A DNA stretch of 64,000 nt from Pseudomonas baltica (lineage in GTDB: Bacteria > Pseudomonadota > Gammaproteobacteria > Pseudomonadales > Pseudomonadaceae). The stretch is taken from contig NZ_CP134771.1 in NCBI RefSeq assembly GCF_031880315.1, positions 4,522,501 to 4,586,500 of the forward strand, read 5' to 3'. Below are positions 22,516 through 29,767 of this stretch, one piece after another. Position 1 is the first letter of the stretch. Each line of letters opens with the position of its first letter. Made by a program: the position numbers and the translations under genes. The notes under the pieces are model-generated. The model made no database searches and was not told where the DNA came from. It saw nothing but the letters and a program-made list of their open reading frames with translations.

Positions 22516-22989
22516 TTATTCGGGTAGTTTAGGTAGCGCTCCAGATCGCATAATTTCTCTGATACGCCTGAAAATCTTCCCGGCACAGGTATCGCTTCCT
22601 GACTTATAAAGAGCGGGTCGCGAGCTCGAGTCGTCTGTATCCCACGTGCCAAACCAAGTATCTGCCTCCCCCACGAAGATAGGTGGGCGCCCAGTGAATT
22701 GGTCGCCGGTAACATCGACCACCAGGCTCCCATACTGTATCCACGCATGGGTCCGGCAGTCGCCAGGTCGTGGATACCGGCTCCCGTTTATGTAGTGAGC
22801 GCTATCGACTCTTATTTCGTTCAGTAGATGACCAAGCATGTCGGATGACACGCCGCAGCATCCATTCGGGAAACGCTTCATTGAATCTGGAGGCGTCGAC
22901 ACCTCGCCAAGTGCTTGAAGTGCTGCTCGGCGAAAACGCTCTGCGTACTGGCGCAGCTCGATAGCGCTTAGCAATGCATTTTCTTCCAT
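22516..22989 (-). CDS. putative papain-like / transglutaminase-like cysteine protein
   Basis: This is an unrecognised 157-aa cytoplasmic protein. Its conserved-looking features are a Cys pair followed by a helix (GCCGVSSDMLGHLL, Cys44/Cys45), then THAWIQYGSLVVDVTGDQF with His81 and Asp92. A Cys...His...Asp order with the HAW and VDVTxDQF signatures is how small papain-fold and transglutaminase-like enzymes look. The activity (peptidase, deamidase or acyltransferase) is inferred only. It is minus strand and alone, with no partner gene overlapping it. The 5' side (22990-23517) has no clear gene. Confidence 0.55.
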   Translation of the reverse strand: MEENALLSAIELRQYAERFRRAALQALGEVSTPPDSMKRFPNGCCGVSSDMLGHLLNEIRVDSAHYINGSRYPRPGDCRTHAWIQYGSLVVDVTGDQFTGRPPIFVGEADTWFGTWDTDDSSSRPALYKSGSDTCAGKIFRRIREIMRSGALPKLPE

Positions 22990-23131
22990 TGAGAATCCTT
23001 CCCTGGTGGCCTGGGAAACTGCTACAAATGTAGCAATAATGGATCATGCCGGCCATTGCCTTGGAACTGCCTAGGTTGTGCCTGGCACCGTGCCAAGCGG
23101 GACGCCGGCCGAGTAAGACCAAACCGTCTCA

Positions 23132-23266
23132 GTGAGACTGCCGATTACCGTCGACTCGACTGATTTTGGTAGTTTCAGCTTGGTCAATACTGCCGGAATC
23201 CCGGTAGTTTTGATGGAGCAGATCTACGCCATTGTCAGCCAGTACGCCCTGGGCATCCTCGGGTAA
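23132..23266 (+). pseudogene. orphan reading-frame fragment
   Basis: A short frame opened by GTG 23132 gives a hydrophobic 44-residue peptide (LPITVDSTDFGSFSLVN ... YAIVSQYALGILG). It looks like the C-terminal tail of a small membrane or coat-type phage protein. There is a stop (TAA) just upstream and no ribosome site. The rest of 22990-23517 contains only a 14-base direct repeat (GCTGTGTAGAAATC at 23432 and 23451). Confidence 0.2.
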
Positions 23267-23517
23267 TTACGTGAGCTGTACCGAGGGGGTTTTGGTGGCG
23301 GTGGTCACCGCCCTTCGCGGGCAGAAGGGATGATCCTGATTTGGATCATCCTGCTCCCGCGTAGGGGTGTTGTTTTGCAATACAACAGTGCTGTATTTCG
23401 TGGCTATCTGACCACGTACCTGGGCGGCCGCGCTGTGTAGAAATCGACAGGCTGTGTAGAAATCAACACAGTGGCATCTGAGACAGCTCAAATGACCCGA
23501 GTCGGACCAAAGCGCGC

Positions 23518-24051
23518 CTAACCCATCGCCACGCCGGTGTCGCCCATCACTCGGGCCAGTCGGGTCTCGTAGGTTTCTTCGTGCGGCGTCTCATCGATCC
23601 CGTAGGCCTGGCGCTCGGCCTTTATCAGCTTCAGCTCTGCGTCGACGCCGATGCTCAGGCACCGCGCAAACTCGCCGCGGTTCTCTTCCGTCACTTCGTC
23701 CTCGCTCAGGGACTTGGCCAGCTTTTGCGATATGCCCTGCCAGACGCTCAGGCGCGAGATCTGGCCCATCACGACATCAGCCCGGGCGCTCGATGCTTCC
23801 TCGACCACCACAGCGTCTTCACGCACGTCAGGCTGCGTGAAATCAGTGCGTGAAGTGTTGCGCGAGATCTTGTCCTTGGTCGCCGTGCGCACCTGGTCTG
23901 TCAGGTCTCGCTGCCACCCTTGAGCCTTGGCCCGACTGCGTATGGTGCCCTCGCTGGTGTCGTGGGCCTCGGCGATTGAGCGCACTGATACCGACCCGGC
24001 ACGATATGCCCGCTCGATGGCTTCCCAGTCCGGCCTGAGCTTTTTAGTCAT
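23518..24051 (-). CDS. phage terminase small subunit-like DNA-binding protein
   Basis: The 177-aa protein begins with a helix-turn-helix of the kind found in small terminases and Mu-like gp27 proteins: DWEAIERAYRAGSVSVRSIA, then a recognition helix (TSEGTIRSRAKAQGW). The middle and end are helical and charged, with LIKAERQAYGID. No large terminase subunit follows, so it is a stranded phage gene. If expressed it may bind DNA but cannot package anything alone. Confidence 0.65.
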   Translation of the reverse strand: MTKKLRPDWEAIERAYRAGSVSVRSIAEAHDTSEGTIRSRAKAQGWQRDLTDQVRTATKDKISRNTSRTDFTQPDVREDAVVVEEASSARADVVMGQISRLSVWQGISQKLAKSLSEDEVTEENRGEFARCLSIGVDAELKLIKAERQAYGIDETPHEETYETRLARVMGDTGVAMG

Positions 24052-24076
24052 GCGGGCGCTCCGATGGTGGTGCGCA

Positions 24077-24431
24077 TCAGCCGGCCAGACGCCAGCCAGA
24101 CATGAAGGTGCTCTTTCTCAAGTTCGGTTGCAGGGCCTGAGTCCAGCTATCGCCACGCATGCGGCGCATTTTGACCGTCTGCCACTTCAAGCCACGAGCT
24201 GTCGCACAGGCGATCGCTGGCATGGTCAGGCCATCCATGGTGATAGGCGTAGCACCTGCGCAGATCGTGCTGCGGATCGGCATGCGAGGGATAACGAGAG
24301 AGGAGTGTGGCCATGACCACCACTTCCGCAGGCGCGGCGCGGCCGTCAGCGTAGGCCACCAGATTGGGCAACAGTTCGTTACAGATGAAGTCGCTATGGG
24401 CCTGGACGGACTGTCCGGCGTAGGAGGTCAT
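24077..24431 (-). pseudogene. phage HTH-type small protein, frameshifted
   Basis: The first part (from ATG 24431) reads TSYAGQSVQAHSDFICNELL then VAYADGRAAPAEVVVMATLLS. About 130 bases in, a different frame gives ITMDGLTMPAIACATARGLK and MRRMRGDSWTQALQPNLRKS, which resembles the small helix-turn-helix repeats of phage proteins. The simplest reading is a single gene of about 115 codons broken by one frameshift near 24290. Two unrelated short peptides are the alternative. It overlaps the start of terminase-like context and the stop of the Rha gene (4 bases). Confidence 0.4.
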
Positions 24432-25144
24432 ATGGCCACCTCAAGATCCAGTGGAAGACGCAACTGCTCCCGCAGATGGGCAACGTGGTCTTGTAGACCG
24501 GGCTTGGCATACCGCCAGCGGGCGAGACGGCTACCACTTTGGCTGGCCTCCTTCTTGTTGGCCTCCAGCGTCTGGCAGGCGTACCCATACCGTGCTTCAC
24601 GAAACGCCAGGATGAGGCTCGCTTTCAGGTCAACAACACGCTCAGTGTTGCGAGAGAGCGTCAGCAGGAAGAATGCTTGATCCTCATTGAGCAGCGCGAA
24701 ACGAACAGCGCCACCCCCATGCTGGCCTCCAGGCCTTGCCTGCGTTTGAAACGCGAGCAAGCCAAACCCTTTGAATTTCTCGGTGTAGCGGTCGATCAGC
24801 TCCAAGGTGTTTTTGTGCTTACTGCCTAACTGCTCGGCGACCTGGCGACTGTCCACCCGTGGCTCACCAGCGACTTGGGTAAGTGCAATGATCTTGGCCG
24901 TCATGCCCGCCTCCCGGCGTTCGCCAGCAGGGGTGAGAAGGTAGGCCAGCACCGCGCGGGCAGCTTTGGGCTGGCTTTGCGGCAGGGCGTAGCGCGTCAC
25001 CAGGCATGGCGAGCCCCAGTTATTAGGGACCTTTTCTGGTGTGCGGACGAACATCAGCCCGTAGTTATTGGCCAGTGCCGCGACGGTGCTGTGAAGGCAC
25101 GAATCTGTGGCGGAGGATTGGTTATGTGTATGAATGGTTTGCAT
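24428..25144 (-). CDS. phage regulatory protein, Rha family
   Basis: The C-terminal 155 residues contain the Rha (pRha) domain: DSRQVAEQLGSKHKNTLELI, RFALLNEDQAFFLLTLSRNTERVVDLK and LILAFREAR. Rha-type proteins interfere with lysogen regulation in phages. The first 80 residues are an extra region (VTRYALPQSQPKAARAVLAY) that also occurs in related phages. An internal ATG at 24904 has an excellent ribosome site (GGGAGGCGGGC), so a shorter 158-aa Rha protein could be made too. ATG 25144 follows GGGAAGC. Confidence 0.7.
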   Translation of the reverse strand: MQTIHTHNQSSATDSCLHSTVAALANNYGLMFVRTPEKVPNNWGSPCLVTRYALPQSQPKAARAVLAYLLTPAGERREAGMTAKIIALTQVAGEPRVDSRQVAEQLGSKHKNTLELIDRYTEKFKGFGLLAFQTQARPGGQHGGGAVRFALLNEDQAFFLLTLSRNTERVVDLKASLILAFREARYGYACQTLEANKKEASQSGSRLARWRYAKPGLQDHVAHLREQLRLPLDLEVAI

Positions 25145-25247
25145 GGATGCTTCCCGTTATCGCTGTAGATGACGGGAGACAGGTTGAGATAATCGAGGGG
25201 GTAGGTCATTGCAACTGCGATTTTCGTTTTTGCAATTGCAATAGGTT

Positions 25248-26102
25248 CTAGGCTTCGCTGGACTGCTTCATAGCCATATCCCGCGCCTCAAGCTTGGCTA
25301 AAACCTCACTCTCTGCATCCTTAGCCGCAATATTGGCTTCTGCAAAAATATGGTTGAGGTTTGATGAGCCAGCTCCAGTCCAGCCCATTGCGGCAATCGT
25401 GTTGACCGCGCTGCTCTGGTTATACCTGGGGCGATCAGTATCCTTGACTAGACGCAGCAATCCGCCGATGGCCAACAAATGTGATTTCTTGGAGGTCGCA
25501 CTGAGCCCAGCATCAGCGTGGCTAGCCAGGGCCTGCTGAAGCTTATCCTCTAGTGCAATGATATTTTCCTGCGCTTCATGTAGCGCGTGGAGGGCCTGTT
25601 CTCGCTCTTTACGATTACGCTCGGACTGCGCGATCAGATCGGCTTTCTCGGCCGCGTCGTCCGAGTTGATCTTGTCGGCAAGTGCGAGAACATCTGCTTG
25701 TTTGAAGCACAGGAAAATTGCTGGCGGGCTACTAGGGAACCAGTCGATATTTTGCCGCCTTCCGGGTTGTATATCGCGGAGGTCCAGTACGTCACCGCGC
25801 AGGACCATGTATGAGTGCGATGACGATGGCTTGTTCAGAATGGATGGATCGACAACCATCTGCTTCCCGCTGGCTATCACCTCACTCACCCAGTCCCCAT
25901 CATCCAAACCCTGGCACGAGCGGCCCACGTCGATAAATACCTGCGCGTGCCCAGCGTCGCAAAGGCTAATTAGCAATTCCTCGGTCATCTGGGTGTCAGT
26001 AAGGCCACAGAGCCAGTCCACTGCCTGTTCCGCATTTAGCCACGGCAGCAGTTTGTAGATCTTATCCATCAACTCGGCAGGCCTTGGTCGCGAGTCGGCC
26101 AC
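25248..26102 (-). CDS. hypothetical phage/island protein with coiled coil
   Basis: This 284-aa protein has no family that I recognise. It has an N-terminal globular part (1-130), a coiled coil (about 150-195, rich in Glu, Gln, Ala), and a basic C-terminal helical part (about 205-284; KSHLLAIGGLLRLVKDT) as found in phage and island proteins that lie next to integrases. There is no signal peptide. It is the gene immediately downstream of the broken integrase on the same strand. Confidence 0.55.
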   Translation of the reverse strand: MADSRPRPAELMDKIYKLLPWLNAEQAVDWLCGLTDTQMTEELLISLCDAGHAQVFIDVGRSCQGLDDGDWVSEVIASGKQMVVDPSILNKPSSSHSYMVLRGDVLDLRDIQPGRRQNIDWFPSSPPAIFLCFKQADVLALADKINSDDAAEKADLIAQSERNRKEREQALHALHEAQENIIALEDKLQQALASHADAGLSATSKKSHLLAIGGLLRLVKDTDRPRYNQSSAVNTIAAMGWTGAGSSNLNHIFAEANIAAKDAESEVLAKLEARDMAMKQSSEA

Positions 26103-26194
26103 GCAAGGAGAGATTTTTGCGTGCTGGCCACTGTGTTTTTGGACAGTGATGGCTCACAGTCTATATCTGTCTACTGACCGAAGGAAGGCCCGCG

Positions 26195-27434
26195 TCAGGC
26201 CCTCTTGCCGAACTCGCCCTTCAACACGGTCCCGCTCGCCAGGCCGGCCAAATAGTTCGAATACCATTGCATCATCTTCGCGCGCTGGGCGAGGTACTGG
26301 GCTTTGTTGTAGATGCCGGCCACTCCCGGCTTCTTATGCGATAGCTGAGCCTCGACGTGGTTTTCGTCGAAGCCATGCTCGTTCAGGATGGTGGAGGCGA
26401 TATGGCGGAAACCGTGGCCGGTCTGGCGACCCTCGTAGCCCATGCGGCGCAGCGCCATGAGAAACACGGTGTCGCTGCGCGGTGTGGTGTGATCGCTTCG
26501 CCCAGGGAAGAGGAGGGGGTATGCGCCGGTATAGATTCGAAGCTCCTCAAGCGCTGCAATAGCTTGGGTCGAAAGTGGCACCAGGTGCTCTAGGCCTTTT
26601 TTCCTTCCTTTCCGATCAACCGGGACCGTCCAAAGCTTCTTCTACATATCGAACTCAGATCACCGCGCTTCTCGTAACTCGCTGGGACGCACGGCGAACA
26701 TCGTGAGCAGGCGAAGCCCTAGGCGCACATCATTAGCATGCGGGTAGGCATTAATGGCCCGGATTAGGCCGGGCAACTCCTCAGGTGGGACATGGGCGTA
26801 GTTTTCAGCCTTGCCTGACTGGAGGTACTTCTGCAGGCCGTCTAGGGGGTTGTGAGTAGCGCGGCCCGTCACTCGGGCCAAGTCGTAGGCATCACGGCAG
26901 TATGATCGAACGCGGCTCATCTGCTCGAGGATGCCTTTCTGCTCCATGCCCCTTAGCAACTCCATCCATTCGAGCGGCGTGATGTCGGCGTAGGGGCGGG
27001 TACCGAACACCGGGAACACGTGCCGCTCCAGCGCACCGATGATGCGCTTCGCGGTGCCCGCGTCCCATTTGGTGATTCGTGAGGCGTACCAGTCGCGTGC
27101 CGGTGGCTCGAATGTATCCCCAGCGGTGGCCCGTTCCTTCTTCTTGGCCTGCTGGGATACAAACGGGTTTCTGCCCGCAGCAGCGTCAGAGTAAAGTTCG
27201 GCCGCTTTCTGGTGGGCGAGGGCGCCACCCACCTCGGGATAGCCACCGGGCCCCAGCCAGGACTATTTGCCGTCGGGCTTCTTATAGCGGAGCTGCCAAG
27301 ACTTCTGGCCATCAGTCTTGACCCGGAAATAAAGGCTACTGTCGTCCAGCTCCCGGTATTCCTTGGCGTCAGGCTCCAGCCCGGCCAATACGGTATCTGA
27401 AAGGGGGGCGGCGCTTGATCTCAGATCGCTTCAT
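26195..27434 (-). pseudogene. tyrosine-type integrase, heavily decayed
   Basis: The full integrase can be followed from ATG 27434 (MKRSEIKRR) to the stop at 26195, about 410 codons, the normal length for a P4-like island integrase. It is broken by a one-base C insertion after codon 10, a TAG replacing Trp (DGK-stop-SWLG, near 27265), and TGA plus TAG in the segment near 26640-26665. The arm-binding region and the HGFRHIAST active-site block are still readable, as is the catalytic Tyr in GIYNKAQY. It lies directly at the 3' end of tRNA-Met, as expected for such enzymes. Confidence 0.9.
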
Positions 27435-27440
27435 CAGGCT

Positions 27441-27503
27441 TGTATCCCCTCGGTTCAATTATTTGGCGAGGATACACGGCGGGAAGGTATAGGGGGATAC
27501 AGG
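27441..27503. repeat. GGGATACA repeats, inner right end of the element
   Basis: AGGGGATACA on the minus strand (27441-27450), GAGGATACACGG (27469-27480) and GGGGGATACAGGG (27491-27503) share the core found at the left end (20765-20785). They lie between the integrase start and the tRNA. Confidence 0.45.
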
Positions 27504-27520
27504 GAGAGATAGACAGAAAC

Positions 27521-27546
27521 AAGAAAGCCCGCACTAGGCGGGCTTC
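27521..27546 (-). terminator. terminator after tRNA-Met
   Basis: On the minus strand, AGCCCGCCTAGTGCGGGCT followed by TTCTTGTTTC forms a short GC hairpin 45 bases after the tRNA 3' end. Because the element entered at the tRNA end, this terminator came with the element. Confidence 0.7.
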
Positions 27547-27590
27547 TCGTTAGCTTCGTAGACATCCATAGACATCACGAAACAGGTACT

Positions 27591-27667
27591 TGGTGGCTAC
27601 ACAGGGACTTGAACCCCGGACCCCAGCATTATGAATGCTATGCTCTAACCAACTGAGCTATGTAGCC
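27591..27667 (-). tRNA. metT: tRNA-Met (anticodon CAT)
   Basis: This is a 77-nt cloverleaf including encoded CCA. The acceptor GGCTACA pairs with TGTAGCC, the D arm is AGCTCAGTTGG, the anticodon loop is TTCATAA and the T arm contains GGTTCAAGTCC. The C1:A72 mismatch of an initiator is absent, so it is an elongator Met tRNA (lysidine-modified Ile tRNA also carries CAT but differs in the acceptor). Its 3' end is the integration site of the element on its left. Confidence 0.93.
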
Positions 27668-27778
27668 AAGTGGCGCGCATTATTCCCCTGGATGGAGAAG
27701 GTGTCAAGCGTCAGTGCAAAATTATTTTCAGTCCTGCCCAAACCTAACCCCTTGATTGCTATGCCAATGGCCTCAGTC

Positions 27779-29074
27779 TTACGCATTGAACCAGCCCAAC
27801 TTGATCACGAACAGGATCGACAGAATCACCAGCGCCGCATTGAGCTCGCGGCCACGGCCGGAGATGAGCTTGATAGCGGTCCAGGCGATGAAGCCGAAGG
27901 CGATGCCGTTGGCGATCGAGTAGGTGAACGGCATCGCCAGCGCGGTGACCACGACGGGTGCGGCTTCGGTAATGTCATCCCAATTGATCTCGGCCAGGCC
28001 GGAGCACATCAGCACCGCCACGAACAACAGCGCCGGCGCGGTGGCGTACGCCGGAACGCTGCCCGCCAGCGGGGCGAAGAACAGTGCCAGCAGGAACAGG
28101 ATCGCTACCACCACCGCGGTCAGCCCGGTACGGCCACCGGCGCTCACGCCTGCTGCCGACTCGATATAGCTGGTGGTGGTCGATGTGCCCAGCAGCGAGC
28201 CGGCCATGGCCGCGGTGCTGTCGGCGATCAGGGCGCGGCCCATCTTCGGCATATGGCCGTTCTTGTCCATCAGGCCGGCGCGCTTGGCCACGCCGATGAG
28301 GGTGCCGGAATTGTCGAACAGGTCGACGAACAGGAAGGCGAAGATCACGCTCACCAGACCGATATTCAGCGCGCCCTTGATATCCAGTTGCAGGAAGGTC
28401 GGCAGCAGTGACGGTGGTGCGGAAATGATGCCGCCGAATGGGCTGAAGCCCCCGACGATCGAGACGATGGTCACCGCCAGAATGCCGATCAGCACCGCGC
28501 CACGCACCTTCAGCGCTTCAAGGCCGACGATCAGGAAGAAGCCCAGAATCGCCAGCACCGGCCCAGGTGCCCTGAGGTCACCGATCCCGACCATGGTCGC
28601 CGGGTTGCCGACCACGATCCCGGCCTCATGCATGCCGATCAATGCCAGAAACAAACCAATACCCGCGGCAATCCCCGAGCGCAGCGGCAGCGGGATGCTG
28701 TTGACGATCCACTCGCGGATGCGAAAGATCGACAGCAAGAAGAAGCACACCGCCGAGATGAACACCGCCCCCAGCGCCACCTGCCAGGTATGACCCATGT
28801 GCAGGACCACGGTGTAGGTAAAGAAGGCGTTGAGGCCCATGCCCGGCGCCAAAGCGATCGGGTAGTTGGCAATGATGCCCATGATTGCCGAGCCGATAGC
28901 AGCGGCCAGGCAGGTGGCGACGAACACCGCACCCTTGTCCATGCCGGTCTCGCCAAGGATGCTCGGGTTGACGAAGAGGATGTAGGCCATGGCCAGGAAC
29001 GTGGTCACGCCCGCCAGGATTTCTGTGCGCACCGTGGTGTCATGCGCCTTGAGTTTGAACAGCGTATCCAGCAT
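27779..29074 (-). CDS. NCS2-family purine permease (guanine/hypoxanthine type)
   Basis: The 431-aa inner-membrane protein has about 14 helices. It has the AzgA-like NCS2 signatures: LAPGMGLNAFFTYTVV (helix 3), the FVDLFDNSGTLIGVA motif and GTSTTTSYIESAAG. This subfamily imports guanine, hypoxanthine or adenine by proton symport; which one cannot be fixed from sequence. Start ATG 29074 follows GGGGAG. It is a single gene convergent with nothing and about 110 bases from tRNA-Met. Confidence 0.9.
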   Translation of the reverse strand: MLDTLFKLKAHDTTVRTEILAGVTTFLAMAYILFVNPSILGETGMDKGAVFVATCLAAAIGSAIMGIIANYPIALAPGMGLNAFFTYTVVLHMGHTWQVALGAVFISAVCFFLLSIFRIREWIVNSIPLPLRSGIAAGIGLFLALIGMHEAGIVVGNPATMVGIGDLRAPGPVLAILGFFLIVGLEALKVRGAVLIGILAVTIVSIVGGFSPFGGIISAPPSLLPTFLQLDIKGALNIGLVSVIFAFLFVDLFDNSGTLIGVAKRAGLMDKNGHMPKMGRALIADSTAAMAGSLLGTSTTTSYIESAAGVSAGGRTGLTAVVVAILFLLALFFAPLAGSVPAYATAPALLFVAVLMCSGLAEINWDDITEAAPVVVTALAMPFTYSIANGIAFGFIAWTAIKLISGRGRELNAALVILSILFVIKLGWFNA

Positions 29075-29420
29075 GGGGCTCCCCGGGGGTGCTCTGAGGC
29101 ACCGAAGTTAGGCTGATAAAAGTTGACCGGGTGGTTAACTTAAAGGTCGCCGTGCTAAAGCAGGAAGCGGGCCAGTGCGGGCGATTTATGGATGGAAGTG
29201 TAGTGCCCGCTGGCCTGGCAAGCCTGCGTTCGGCCAACTATCTGACCGTGAGGTCAAAAAAATTGATAGTCAGCACGGTGTCCAAAAACAAAGCCCTTGG
29301 GCAAGCATCCATTCTCCGCCCCCTAAAGGGGCATAACGTGCGCCAACCTGTTCATTGAGGTGCGCTGGCGACTCGCTCCTTATCAGATCTGACAGGTTAT
29401 CGGGTCGCCGTTTTGGGCAG

Positions 29421-29600
29421 ATGATGATCATTCCCCTCTCTTACAAAGGTGTTGATGAGAACAACCATCTGGTGCGTCTGGATGTTCCGAATCGAGCTGT
29501 TGGGGAAGCGCTCACCTTCCATCCTGACCATTCGACCTGGTCTGGGCATTTCAGCTTCGACGCGTTCAGAGGGTTTTTCACGATTCATCCTGATGCCTGA
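29421..29600 (+). CDS. possible small protein (59 aa)
   Basis: ATG 29421 opens a 59-codon frame (MMIIPLSYKGVDENNHL ... FFTIHPDA) in the 690-base gap between the purine permease and the chemoreceptor. There is no clear ribosome site and I do not recognise the product. The rest of 29075-29767 shows no gene; it should hold the promoters of both flanking genes. Confidence 0.25.
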   Translation: MMIIPLSYKGVDENNHLVRLDVPNRAVGEALTFHPDHSTWSGHFSFDAFRGFFTIHPDA

Positions 29601-29767
29601 CTTACCGGGCCACGCCCGACGTGCTGGCTGGATCAGGTGCCGCGCTCAATTCGTGGCGGCACCTGCCGATAGATGGGTAGTCCTGCGGAGTGAATCTTGC
29701 AGCGCGTTGATGGCACTTTGCTAGTTCAGTGAGTGCGATCGCTTTTGGTCCAGTGGAGAATTCGGAC

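Larger units (their letters stand above)
20686..27614. mobile_element. decayed integrative element / prophage remnant at tRNA-Met
   Basis: The limits are the two tRNA-Met 3'-end copies. The element contains a ruined tyrosine integrase next to the tRNA, phage-type regulators (Rha, terminase small-subunit-like) and several orphan genes. Short GGGATACA repeats lie inside each end. There are no structural phage genes, and long stretches hold no gene, so this is a remnant of about 6.9 kb that can no longer move by its own integrase. Confidence 0.8.
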
